NCBI GenBank assembly: GCA_034440575.1
Contig: JAOTOL010001340.1
Location: 213,501 to 277,500, forward strand
DNA from: Imbricaverruca yamaguchii
Lineage: Eukaryota > Arthropoda > Thecostraca > Neoverrucidae
Reading direction: 5' to 3'
DNA length: 64,000 nucleotides
The position numbers were made by a program, and so were the translations under genes. A model generated the notes under the pieces. It saw only the letters and a program-made list of their open reading frames with translations, was not told where the DNA came from and did no database searches. Of the stretch, positions 1-10,600 are shown in pieces (within the stretch, counting starts at the first letter, position 1; every line of letters starts with the position of its first letter).

Positions 1-1449
1 CCTTGAAACTTGAGTAACGAAAAGGAACAGACTTGGATTGACTAATAAAACAGGGATGTATGGCATGCGAAGCTCTTTTGTGTCGTTAGTGCGTACGCAA
101 TTTATTCGAATGATGATTCATAGCACTGTGAAAGGTGGAGCACAGACAAAGGAAAGTGGAGCGATCAGTCCTTCAGTGAAGTTTAATCTTTACAATCAGA
201 TATATCCCGGCTACCTTGATCTGTTTTTGAATTACCAGAATCTATTCATAAGTCATCCACAGCACCGACTGCCGCCTTTTTCGTCACAGCGCCGCGGAGG
301 CGCTCCGACGGCGGCCGACGCGTGGTGTTAGATGCCAATCGCAACGGAGCGCCATCACTGGAGACTTCAACGCCGGGCGCCCGGCAAATTTGTTTCTTTA
401 TCGGCCTGTCGCATATTTTGTTTATTGTTTGACTTCGATTTGGTTTCGACCACAGGGTTGTTTAGGTGATCTGCACGATAATTTCACTATGCATAAGAAA
501 ACCGTTCAGGCGACACACCCTAATACACATGTCTTTGGGTTTGTGAATTTTGACAACCACGTTGCACAAAAATGAGTTGGCAGCATTATTACCCCTTGAG
601 TTCTTTGTCAATTTGCGGTACCCAACTATTAATATTTTTACTCTCTCATTCTCGGTATTCTTTTCTGCACAACCTTCATTTTGTTCAAAAGCCGCGGGAG
701 GTGACGTCACCATCCCGTTACTCGCCCGTACTAAACAAAATCGCCAGGTGACAGATTCTGTCACCTCCAGTGAGGCGAGAGTTAAAGGAAACGAACGTTT
801 TCCAAAAAAAAGTGTGCTGAAGGTACGCACTTCGTTCTCTGGACCAGCCGAAGTCATACCTCGAAAACCATTCGGCAGAAAGCAGCCGTAATTCGGTCAA
901 TTTAGCCCTCCAAGTGCCGGAAACCCAATTGTCGCCCAGACAGCTGCAGAAGTGGCGCGTAATGCACTACTCATCGAGGAACCATTTCAATCAATATTTA
1001 TCGACAGGGAAAAGGTTCTGAATAGTCCTTGTAATCGAGATAGAAACAATTGTGGTCATTTGCGTAATCTGCTGAACATTGTAGTTGCTTCACCCGGAGG
1101 AATAAAGCAAAAATGAGGTACCTTGCTCCCATGTAAAGTTATCGCTCAGCGGATGTCTACATCGTACATTTTTAGTGGCTTCGTTCACATCAATCACCAG
1201 TGAGTACTCGTTGCGTCTTAATTATACCTGGACCATGGGAGTGGGAGGGGGGCAGGAAGACTCCCTGGCGAGAAGTACAGCAATCGGGAATGTAATGGTT
1301 GACTGGAACTTAAGCATTGGCTTCGAGTTGTTAGTTTCAGATGAAAAGGGCACCAGTCGGTATAGGCATTGCCAGATGGCTTGCACTTTTCTGAGAAGGG
1401 GGTCCATGTGTTAGGCAAAGTATACGAGCATGTCCTTCAGGGAAACTAG
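1..1449. other. Unassigned sequence upstream of LINE copy 1
   Basis: No gene is recognised here. Several reading frames are open for 60-130 codons but none shows a family motif or splice signals I trust. Positions 701-710 are the palindrome GTGACGTCAC (a full CRE-type site). The 3' part (about 1175-1449) could be the 5' region or ORF1 remnant of the CR1-like LINE that follows, because CR1 elements carry sequence ahead of ORF2. No zinc-knuckle or esterase motif supports this. Confidence 0.4.
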
Positions 1450-1457
1450 GAAATGGG

Positions 1458-2267
1458 GTGGGGAGGGATGGAATTGCATTGCCAACTCATGATTATTCCA
1501 ATAGTGTCAGCCAAGGCAATAGAACGTCAAAGTCTGCAAATAGGGACAGCAGCAACTCAAGGGGACAGAGTTATAGTTCATCTAATGATAAAAGAACTCC
1601 TCAGCATGAAAAAGCCAAAGGTGGTTTTGGAGCATTTGTTAAGTGTATGATGTTTAATGCTCAGAGTATCCATTCCAAATTTGATGAGTTCAAGTGTTAT
1701 GTTGCTGAGGAGGAACCAGATTTTGTTTGCATTACGGAGGCATGGGTCAGTGAAGGGTATTTTGGAGATAACTTACAGGACTATGAGATCAAGGGATACA
1801 ATATGTTTTCATGCAATAGGGGTCCAGCAATGAAAGGGGGTGGTGTAATGCTCTATATGAATAGCTTATTCAGTTCTAAAAAAATACCAGGTGGGGATAA
1901 AAATGTGTCTGTGGAGTCCATTTGGCTTGATGTAACTGTGGGAAAAGGCAACAGCATTACTATTAGGATAGGAGCTTTCTACCGATCAGGAACCCTGCCA
2001 CATTCTCAGCAACTGGAGCTTGACAAGGTGATCTGTGAGGAAATCAGTAGAAACTTTAAGAGGAAGTGCCTTATTCTCGGTGACTTTAATCTAAAAGGTT
2101 ATGAAAATGCTGGTGCTGGCTTCCCATCATGCAAAATGTTTAGGAAATGCCTTGAAGAGGACCTGTTCTTACACCAGTTTGTATCGGAACCCACCAGGCA
2201 TGGTTCATTATTGGACCTTGTATTCTCGGATTTAAGTGACTTGGTTCAAGATTCGAGCCACATGTAG
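1458..2267 (+). pseudogene. LINE copy 1: endonuclease half of ORF2, truncated by deletion
   Basis: This frame encodes the N-terminal endonuclease of a non-LTR retrotransposon, which nicks the target DNA to prime reverse transcription. Visible motifs are NAQSI near codon 70, ITEAW near codon 92, a GGGVMLYM core strand and LGDFNLKG near codon 210, matching the Asn, Glu and Asp-Asn positions of AP-type endonucleases. A low-complexity Ser/Asn/Lys-rich stretch precedes the domain. The frame ends abruptly: compared with copy 2, about 49 bp are missing near 2250-2257. That removes the Ser-Asp-His catalytic motif and shifts the frame. No ATG is convincing as the true start; the first codon given is only the frame limit. 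The family is clear, and function is almost certainly lost. Confidence 0.85.
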
Positions 2268-2287
2268 GGGAAATTATCAAGGATAAT

Positions 2288-4357
2288 TTGGTAAAGGTTC
2301 CAAATTTCAACAGAGCACACTTTGACGGCATGAGAGCGGCTTTAAGTGCCATCAGATGGGAAGAAGAATTCTCCAATTTAAATGCCTGTGAAATGTGGGA
2401 AAGGTTCAAATCTTACTTGAAGGAAACTCAGATTAGACATGTCCCCCAAAAGCAAAGACGCAAAAGAAGGGTAGGAAAGCCAGCATGGCTTACACCAGAC
2501 GTGATAAAAGCAATTAAGGCTAAGAAAACTGCATTTAGAGTTTTTAAAGAAGCCTCAAATGTCGTTAATCGAAAGGCCTATCGAAAAGCTAGAGACACTG
2601 TGAAGCAAAAAACCAGAACAGCAAAGCGAGCAAAATAACTGGATTTAGCTAGAAACTGTAATGGGGACAGTCAAAAAATGTTTAGTTTCTACAAGCTGAG
2701 TAAAGTTTCTAGCACAATTGGGCCACTGGAAGTAAACGGGACTACATTGGGTGAGGATAGTCAGATGGTTGAGGAGCTGAGCAAGCAGTTCAAATCAGTG
2801 TTTACATTGGAAGATATGACCAATCTGCCGACCGTACACCATAGTTCAGTGACATGGGATCTGACAAATGATGTTGACTTCATTGATAGTGATGTTGTTT
2901 ACAATCATATCAGGAAAACAAAGCCAAATAAGGCAGCAGGACCTGATGAAATTTATGCTAGGGTGTTGCGGGAAACTGAAAAGGAACTGGCATTTCCACT
3001 TAGTATAATATTTTGTAGATCAGTTTCACATAATGAAATTCCAACCGATTGGAAAAAGGCAAATGTAGTTCCTATTTTCAAGAAAGGAGAAAGAGGGAAA
3101 GTTGAAAACTATAGGCCAATAAGTCTCACATCCCTAGTCTGCAAGGTATTCGAATCAATTATCAAGGATAGAATAGTTAGTTATCTGGAAGGTAGCAGAT
3201 TGATTCAAGATACTCAACATGGGTTTAGAAAAGGACGATCGTGTCTCACAAACCTCTTGGACTTTTTGAACTTCGCCACAGAACAATTTGATCAGGGAAA
3301 TCAGGTTGATGTAGCATATCTTGACTTTAGTAAGGCCTTTGACAAGGTACCCCATAAACGGTTAATGATACAGCTTCAGTCCCATGGTATTGCAGGTAGC
3401 ATCTTAAAATGGATAGAGTTGTGGCTTTCAGATAGACAGCAAAGAGTGATGCTAAATGGTACAAAGTCATCATGGCAAAATGTTCTTAGTGGAGTCCCCC
3501 AGGGGTCAGTACTAGGGCCATTACTGTTAATTATATTTGTAAATAACATTGAAAGTGGCCTAAGCAGTAAGGTTTTGAAATTTGCGGATGATTTGAAGGT
3601 TTTTAGGGCAATAACAGGTCAGGATGAGCATATCTCGCTGCAAAAAGACTTAGACGAACTTGTGAAGTGGTCCGAAGAATGGCAAATGAAATTTAACTTT
3701 GATAAGTGCAAAATCATGCATGTAGGTAAGCAGCATATGAAGGCTCCATACTTGATGGGTGGCCAAGTGCTATCAGTGACTCAACAGGAGAAGGATTTAG
3801 GTGTTATTCTAAACACAAAACTGGGGGCATCAGAACAGACCAAGGAAGCCAGGAAGAAGGCACTGAGAATGCTTGGGGCAATACATAGGAATGTATCATA
3901 CAGAAGTGAGGAAGTGATCAGGAAGCTTTACTGTGCATACGTCAGGCCACATTTGGAATACTGCATCCAAGCTTGGTCTCCTAGCTATGAAAAAGATTGT
4001 TGGCTTTTAGAGAGAGTACAAAAGAGGGTTACAAAAATGGTTAATGGCATAAGCAACCTGGCATATGAGGAAAGATTGAAGAAATTGAATATGTTTTCAC
4101 TTAGATATAGAAGGCTGAGAGGAGATCTCATCGAGGTCTTTAAATCTGTCAATGGTCTGGAGAGGGGATACCTTGGGGAAATGTTTGAATTTAACAGAAA
4201 TGATGCAATTAGAGGTCATAAATTCAAAATTAATGTTAACCACAGCAGAACAAGGTTAAGGCAAACTTTCTTCACCAACAGGGTAGTGGAACACTGGAAC
4301 CAGCTGCCAGAAAACATCGTCAGTAGCAGCACATTGAACATCTTTAAAAATCTTTAA
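2288..4357 (+). pseudogene. LINE copy 1: reverse transcriptase half of ORF2 (one stop, frayed end)
   Basis: Encodes the linker, reverse transcriptase and C-terminal domain of a CR1-like ORF2 protein, which copies the element RNA at the nicked target. The frame is continuous apart from one TAA at 2636-2638, where copy 2 has GAA. RT landmarks include a GPDEIYARV stretch at about 2939-2965, GFRKGRS (~3222), LDFSKAF with the first catalytic Asp at 3323-3325, SGVPQGSVLGP (~3490) and FADD at 3581-3592 with the paired catalytic Asp. The C-terminal part has the RYRRLRGDLIEVFK and RVVEHWNQLP segments seen in CR1/L2 proteins. A tandem 10-bp repeat (tctttaaaaa twice, 4341-4360) shifts the last ~15 codons. 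The catalytic residues themselves are intact. Confidence 0.9.
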
Positions 4358-4520
4358 AAACAGCATAGACAATCATTATAAGAATAGAGGGCTTGCTTTT
4401 CAGTATTACAGGGAGGGCTGATTGACAGATTTCGTGGGCAACTGGTTCAGTGTACAGAGTGCAACCAAGAAGGGCCCTTGTGGCTCATAGTTGCACTAAT
4501 CTTTTATGTCTTTATGTCTA

Positions 4521-4709
4521 TAGGGGCAGGCTTCTGAAAGGCAACGTCAAAGGCATGGAAAGGTAACGACGAATTATGTTTGTTTACCTCTGAACATCGC
4601 GATTCAATTTCGCTTAGAATATCTGGTGGAGCCGCGAAAATTCGCTTTCCAGAGCTTATTCAGCCAAAATAAGATCGTCCGTTCCCTTTGGTGGCAGTGT
4701 TTTCACCCA
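4521..4709. other. Short spacer downstream of LINE copy 1
   Basis: Unique-looking sequence between the LINE 3' tail and a minisatellite. I see no gene or recognisable site in it. Confidence 0.4.
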
Positions 4710-4992
4710 AGTGCATCTGTTGGTGGGAACGCCCATGCTATCACCAGAGTTTCCCTGAGTGCCCGCGTTATCACCTGAGTGCCTCTATTGGCTGGAGTGC
4801 TCGCGTATCATCTGAGTTCCCCTGTTGGCGAAAGTGCCCGTGTTATCATCTGAGTGCCTCTGTTGGCGGGAGTGCCCGTATTATCACCCGAGTGCCTCTG
4901 CTGGCGGGAGTGCCAGTGTTATTACCTGAGTTCCCCTGTTGGCGGGAGTGTCTACTTTATCACCTGAGTGCCTCTGTTGGCGGGAGTGCCGG
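4710..4992 (+). repeat. Minisatellite, ~38-bp unit, about 7-8 copies
   Basis: Degenerate tandem units carry the conserved words ATCACCTGAGTGCC and TGTTGGCGGGAGTGCC. Open frames across it are by-products of the repetition and not genes. Unit boundaries are visible by eye; the copy number is approximate because the first two units are diverged. Confidence 0.85.
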
Positions 4993-6160
4993 GTCCACTG
5001 GTCCGGTCCGGTAGCAGAGGCAGGATGGGATCCGAAGCGACGCTCGAGATGTACGGGTCGTCGTCCAGCGACACTCGCGGCAACGACGAGATCGGCTTCT
5101 TCGGTCTGAAATGCAGCAACAGCGTGTCATGCCGTTTTCATGCCGTTTTCATGCCAGCGCCAGCTTCCGCTGGTAAGCTCGTGTTCGCTATGCAAGCGTC
5201 CGCGTACGCGTACGCAAATGACTGCTACCACATGTTTTCGCGCATGCGGCACTTTTCAATTCCTTTGCGTTAGGAATATAAAATAGTGCAAACCAACACA
5301 CAGCCGACATCACCACACGGTGGCAGGCCAGCAAAATTCACCCACACACACAACACACAGCTTCAGAGACCACCACGTTTATTGACTGTTCGCGAGTTAC
5401 CGATATAGCGTGACTTTTGTCAGAAGTATTCAACTTCAACAGCATGTTGAACACCACACGTAGACGAATCCTTCATTGATGAAGTGGAGGAGCAATTGCT
5501 CTACCGCGTACATGCTGAGGTCGCAACTTTGTAACCTGCTCCGAAAGATATCAACTGGAAACGGTCCATGGAGATGGACCGAGGATTCGTTCGAGACTTC
5601 TCTAAAAGATCGAGAATTGTTTGGGCTCGAGACGCAACACCTCAAATATGTCCTTTGCCGTGCGGAAACAGGTACATTACACAGGTTTATGGTTGCAAAA
5701 TTCCAGCATGATATACTAAAGGGAGCAAACACAAACAAGCATTACATTAGAAACGAGCGTGCAGCTTTCGGCTCAAAAAGAAACTTTGTGACATTATTAC
5801 TGAACACAACATGTGGTGCACATGTCTTTGGTTAAACAAAAGAAAATGAATATTTATTTGTTAATCACAGCCCATGGATAACTTATGAAGGTTCCCTTAA
5901 CTACACCGAGTGAACTGCATCTAACCACTTTATGCCGGGAACATGTCCTGCATGAACACCCGCCAAAACACAACAGGACGCACCGAGTTGGCTATTGGGG
6001 GGCGGTTTTTGTCGAAGCTTACCTGCCCCTCTTGACGACGGCAACCCTCCTCCGCTCCGCCCCCTGATCCAGTCCGTCGAACAGCGAGAACAGCAGCTCC
6101 GTGTTACTCACAGAGAGACGACCCTCCGTCCTCTGTCCGCGATGTTCCGGTGGTGTGATG
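4993..6160. other. Unassigned GC-rich segment with a TATA-like element
   Basis: A GC-rich stretch at 5025-5110 begins with an ATG and encodes an acidic, Ser-rich peptide, but I do not recognise it. ATATAAAAT at 5276-5284 resembles a TATA box. About 160 bp downstream an ATG (5444-5446) opens only 11 codons, followed by open stretches in other frames. That could be a decayed gene or element, but no motif identifies it. I do not annotate a gene. Confidence 0.2.
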
Positions 6161-6575
6161 GGCCGAACCTCTGCCGACAGGGTCAGGCCAGATCAAGTCC
6201 GGTCAGGCCACACTCCTGACCACGGCAGAGCCTCTACCCTCTGGCCGCCATTTTTTCGTCAGTATGCCGGGCCGAACCTCAGTCAACAATCAGGTCAGGT
6301 CAGGTCACACTCCTGACCACAGCAGAGCCTCTACCCTCTGACCGCTATGCTTCGTCAGTATGCCGAGCCGAATATCTCTCGACAGGGTCAAGTCAGGTCT
6401 GGTCACATCCTAAATACGATAGACGCCAGCCTCTGAGCGCTGCATTTCGTCAGTATGCCGGGTTGAATCTTTGCCGACAGGGTCAGGCCAGTTCTTGCTA
6501 CACTCCTAACCACGACAGAGACGCCAGCCTCTACCCTCTGACCACCATGTTCCGTCAGTGTGCTGGACCGTAACT
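6160..6575 (+). repeat. Tandem repeat, ~100-bp unit, about 4-5 copies
   Basis: Degenerate units share GCCGACAGGGTCAGGCCAG, CACTCCTGACCAC, CCTCTACCCTCTGACCGCC and TTCGTCAGTATGCCGGG in the same order. Units start near 6163, 6268, 6366, 6462 and 6565. No coding function is implied. Confidence 0.8.
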
Positions 6576-6599
6576 CCATCAGCATTGCTAGGTCAGGTC

Positions 6600-7260
6600 A
6601 AGCACGGTGAACTCCGATGTGGAGAGGTCGCATCTCTAACCTTGCTGCTTGTGTCACGACTTCCCGATATAAAGTGCCATGTGCTTGACGAGTTCTGCTA
6701 AAGCAAACCACACGCATCTATGGGTATTCAAACAGCCACGTCTCTGCCTGACATAAACCACATCGAATGGTTTCACGGAACAGGATATCTTTGATGAGAT
6801 CCTCCCCCTCCGGGAAATTACTTTATCATCACATAGTCAAACGGTTCGATTATCTCACTATCGATCGAATCGAACAGATGAAACAATGTCACAACTGACT
6901 TGACACAGTTGGTAAACCCGACCTCACAGATCTGTCATGCCTGACAAGCATAATCTTAACTACCACATATGTTGAAAGCCAGACAAAAATCGCTCCTGCT
7001 GATGATATGTGTGAACTACACATCCCGCGTATGCTTGACAACAGAAAGGTGCTAAGGACGAACATATTCTGAATTGCTTGCCTATCATAGTGTCAAAATA
7101 GCGAAACTAAATGATCACAAATGATGAGGAATTCAGGGAGAAAGCATGTCAACATGTGTGACACTATTGGTGAGGGATCCAAATACACAAATACATGCAA
7201 ACTTTTTGCACTCACAAATGTAGCCTGGCTGTGCGTACTCATCGTTCACGCTCCGGTTAT
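6600..7260. other. Unassigned sequence between two tandem arrays
   Basis: No gene recognised. A TATA-like GATATAAAG lies near 6668-6676, without a supported downstream reading frame. Confidence 0.3.
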
Positions 7261-7652
7261 GTGGACTTACGTTGACGTCCTGGCTGTGTGAACTCACCGT
7301 TGACGTCCTGACAGTGTGGACTCACCGTTGACGTCCTGGCTGTGTGGACTCACCGCTGACGCCCTGGCTGTGTGGACTCACCGTTGACGTCCTGGCTGTG
7401 TGGACTCACCGCTGACGTCCCGGCTGTGTGGGCTCACCGTTGACGCCCTGGCTGTGTGGACTCACCGCTGACGCCCTGGCTGTGTGGACTCACCGCTGAC
7501 GTCCTGGCTGTGTGGACCCACCGTTGACGCCCTGGCTGTGCGGACTCACCGCTGACGTCCTGGCTGTGTGGGCTCACCGTTGACGCCCTGGCTGTGTGGA
7601 CTCACCGTTGACGTCCTGGCTGTGTGGACTCACCGTTGACGTCCTGGCTGTC
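7261..7652 (+). repeat. Minisatellite, 28-bp unit, 14 copies
   Basis: Fourteen units keep an exact 28-bp period. The core is TGGACTCACCGTTGACGTCC followed by TGGCTGTG. Variation is concentrated at two T/C positions (GTTGACGTCC against GCTGACGCCC), giving a patchwork of unit types typical of unequal exchange. A diverged unit lies just upstream (from about 7226). Confidence 0.95.
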
Positions 7653-8495
7653 TCTGGAGGTGGTGACCAGCGGCGGGAGGGAGCTGTTGCTGGGAGACGT
7701 GCTGTTGGTGTTGGGCTGTTGCCAGAACGACTGCGGCAGTGCCCGCATCTTCATAGGCAGACGCTCTGCCCACGAATCAGCGCGTCAGGGTACAAAGGGA
7801 GAAACCTAGCGTAAGAGGTTGCATGGATGATGGAGATCAACATTAGGGCTCAACGGGAGAAACCTAGCGTAAGAGGATACATTGACGATGGAGATCAGCG
7901 CCACTGCTCAACCGGTAAAGCCAAGTATCAGAGGGTGCAGAGGCGACGGAGGTTGAATGAAAGAAACCCGCGTAGGAGGTTACAGAGGCGAGAGCGATCA
8001 GCCTTGTGGTTCAATTGGATAACCTAGAGTCTAAGGTCATGGAGGCGGAGTTACAAACCAGACGAGGGGTGGGGGCAGAACGATGTTCCACGAGCAGCTA
8101 GGATCAGAAGCTCTTCGAGAACTGTTGGTTGGAGAAGTTCGACGGGATCAAAGTATCAAGAAACTACGGGGAGCCCAGCACCTGTGAGCTCGGTGAGAAA
8201 TCCAATATTGCATGCTACGTAGGAAAGCGTATATGAGACCCTGTGGTGGGAACAGGACCAGTATTTAAATGAGGAAGAAGTGAGCGTTCGCTTGGCGGGC
8301 AAAATGAACATTATGAGTGGAGCGATGAATAAACGGATGAAAAAAGTAAATATGCTGGTGGTATCTAATCGCACCGGGAACGACATCCCAGCCCACAAAA
8401 TGTGTTCACACTGGCAAGATGCACAGCAGCGCACAGCACGGACGTAACAACTGCGTGTGCCACATGCGTGTTAACTGGGTACGCACGGTTGCATG
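7653..8495. other. Unassigned sequence after the 28-bp array
   Basis: Contains a loose, diverged repetition of AGAAACCTAGCGTAAGAGG around 7800-8030 (spacing about 60 bp). No gene recognised. Confidence 0.3.
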
Positions 8496-8600
8496 CCGCG
8501 ACGGCTGCATGTAAACACGCCAAATGCCCCGACGGCTGCATGTAAACAAGCCACATGCTGCAACGGCTTCATGTAAACACGCCACATGCCGCGAAGGCAA
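8496..8600 (+). repeat. Short tandem repeat, ~31-bp unit, about 3.4 copies
   Basis: Units share CGACGGCTGCATGTAAACA followed by CGCCACATGCC. Frames open on the minus strand here are repeat artefacts. Confidence 0.8.
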
Positions 8601-8651
8601 CGTCCACGTTCTGGAGCAACGAGTGGGGCAGCTACAGTGTTAGAAAACATG

Positions 8652-8696
8652 AGCCCTGTTCGGCAAGCATCTAGACGGTGCAGTCGGTGCAGTCGG
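8652..8696 (+). repeat. 45-bp inverted repeat, left copy (partner at 11201-11245)
   Basis: Reads AGCCCTGTTCGGCAAGCATC then a doubled GGTGCAGTC. It matches the reverse complement of 11201-11245 at 43 of 45 positions. A further partial copy (ATGCAGTCGGTGCAGTCGG) lies near 8771-8789. The arms are about 2.5 kb apart and may be ends of an unrecognised element or simply dispersed repeats. Confidence 0.75.
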
Positions 8697-8799
8697 AAAG
8701 TAAGGAACCAATCAAACACGTGAGAGTCTCCCCTTAGGCATTTTTCTATGGCGTCATGCATTCGCAGACTATGCAGTCGGTGCAGTCGGAAAACCACGT

Positions 8800-10030
8800 A
8801 ATCTCCGACTGCAAGTTAACTTGTGCGTGGCTGACGCAGTTGAGACAAGGTTGGAGTAGCACGGGTTACGCAGGGGCATAGGTAGATACATACTTCCAGG
8901 AAGATTTCACGCATGACATGGCCGCCAGTTAAATTGTGCACTCTTGAGCCCAAATAATCAATCAATGGGATTGTTTCCTACTTTTTGGTCATTACAGTCT
9001 TGTTCTTACAAAACGTTGCTGAGAAATCGAATGGCTTTAACTCAAGGTTACTTGCCCTTTACCTTGGCCTTTGGTACCTATTTCTGTAGAAGCCCCTCAG
9101 CACAAGTTGGAAAAACATGTCGAGGAGACTTGTTGAATATTACTCGGCAGTATATTCACGTACCATTTCTTCGGTAAATCACATGTAGGCAGGATATTCC
9201 CTATTTCATGTCACACCATGTAGCATTGGCCCAATGGATGATGCAAAATCCTTTTGTGACAATGATATTTCACAATACAGCATCAGTAGGTTTTAGGCGA
9301 TGCATTGTTAATGGGCTTTAGGTGACCTAACATCAGTGCAATTTAGAATACTCAACATCAGGTTATATCATACAGGCAACCAAACATGAAATTTTTGTTG
9401 CTAATGCATTGGAAGGCCAGATTAGGTTTTTACTGACAATTTTGCATTTTTCTTTATTGCATACATCCCCATTAAAGTCATATTCAGCCCCACGCCTTTC
9501 CCATCTTTGGGTGGAGAAAGAGGGAATAACATGCATCTTCATTGTTATGCATGGGTGTGAAATGACCAAACCCCGTTGATGTGCCATAAAACTTAAATAA
9601 CCAACTAATCATTGGTGCCCATGTTTTTTTGTGGATTTGGGTAGTACTTCAGTGAATTTAGCATTTTGTTGGTGAATTGACTACTTATTGACACATAAGC
9701 ACTTTAATTTAAATTGCATATATCTGGAAAATATATTGCATATATCTGGAAAAGCACATATATTGCATACATCACACATTCCCAAGAAATCATCCACCAA
9801 CATCTCACACAGCCATCCATCCTTACCTATCTACCCATGTACCACACAGTATCCATGCTTACCATACCTGTCAAGCCCTATTCACTGGATCCTGCACAAC
9901 ATACATGTGGATCAAGTACCCTACCAATAATTTTCCAACTCCACCATTGCCTGCTTAAAGGGGCCTGGACCATGCACACTAACATTAAAAATATCATGTC
10001 ATCCACCACTAATTAGAACAGAATTCCCAG
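8800..10030. other. AT-rich intergenic sequence
   Basis: No gene recognised. GAGCCCAAATAATCAATCAAT near 8945-8965 resembles the 3' tail of the LINE fragment at 49.3-49.8 kb (GAAGCCCAAATAACTAACTA) and may be a small 3' remnant of that family. Around 9720-9770 there is a short ATATATCTGGAAAA duplication. Confidence 0.3.
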
Positions 10031-10600
10031 AATTCAATATTCAGCCTGAAGATTTGTCCACCCAACTTTTAAATACAGTTAATGAGGGACCCCCCCCCCC
10101 AGCACCAGCAGGCAGTCTATTCCACTTAGCAACAACCCTTTGCCTGAAGACCTGTTGTAGCTTTACTGTCTTACACCTTGATTTGTCTGACATGGATTGA
10201 TGGGGGACGAGTGGTCTGGGGGTAAGTTGCTCGTCTCACGATCGGAAAGTTGTTGGTTCGTGTCTCACCTGTCGCTACTCTTCGCCCGCGACCAATCAGC
10301 GTGAGAGACTGGCGCCGCTAAATGACTCAACGGTCGATGTGTCGTAAAACCAAGAACCAACCAACATGGATTAATGACCCCATAGGCTAAATAGAGGAGG
10401 ATCATTCAGATTGACCTGATATAGCCCTTTAATAACTTTGTACACTTCAGTCACATCACTCCTTAACCTCCTATACTTCAGTGAGTACACATATAATGTC
10501 ATAAGACTGTCCACATATTCTAAGTTACCTAGTCCACTGATGAGTCTAATGACCTTGCAGTGCTCACAGGTCCAACTTGTCTTGTTGAAATTATTTTTCC
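10030..10600 (-). mobile_element. Old CR1/L2-like LINE 3' fragment, interrupted by a SINE
   Basis: On the minus strand the segment near 10385-10500 translates to YSLKYRRLRSDVTEVYK followed by VIKGL. This corresponds to the FSLRYRRLRGDLIEVFK region of the younger LINE copies. Past the SINE, sequence near 10095-10190 gives a diverged match to the RVV..WN.LP segment (RVVAKWNRLPAG). Order and orientation match a LINE C-terminus read right to left. It is far more diverged than copies 1-3, so it is an older or different CR1/L2 subfamily. A poly-C run (10091-10100) and indels break the frame. Confidence 0.75.
10203..10363 (+). mobile_element. tRNA-derived SINE, copy 1 (full length)
   Basis: The ~161-bp insert starts GGGGGACGAGTGGTCTGGGG (A-box-like) and has GGTTCGTGTCTCACC, a B-box-like match to GGTTCRANNCC, about 45 bp later, as in a tRNA-derived pol III promoter. 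A non-tRNA body (CTGTCGCTACTC, CCAATCAGCGTGAGAGACTG, AACGGTCGA) and a short AACC-rich tail (AAGAACCAACCAAC) follow. It is flanked by the near-perfect direct repeat ACATGGATT(G/A)ATG at 10190-10202 and 10364-10376, a 13-bp target-site duplication with one mismatch. It sits inside an older LINE fragment. A second copy lies at 57078-57196 on the other strand. The family name is unknown to me. Confidence 0.85.

Larger units (their letters stand above)
1450..4520 (+). mobile_element. CR1-like non-LTR retrotransposon (LINE), copy 1
   Basis: This is the most complete of three copies of one LINE family in the window. It holds an apurinic-type endonuclease domain, a reverse transcriptase and the typical CR1/L2 C-terminal region, in that order, in about 980 codons; this is close to a full CR1 ORF2 (usually about 900-1000 aa). 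After the last codons a ~130-bp 3' UTR ends in a short tandem tail built on TTTATGTC. The same tail closes copies 2 and 3, as expected for CR1/L2 elements, which end in short repeats and not poly(A). The 5' boundary is not defined. It is disabled by a ~49-bp deletion, one nonsense codon and a 10-bp duplication. Clade placement rests on motif style, not on a tree. Confidence 0.9.

Noticed and set aside
7261..7652. CRISPR-like array of 28-bp repeats
   Set aside because: Units are directly contiguous without unique spacers, and the context is eukaryotic; it is a minisatellite.
10203..10363. A tRNA gene
   Set aside because: A and B boxes are present but there is no foldable cloverleaf with paired acceptor stem; the body, tail and target duplication identify a SINE.
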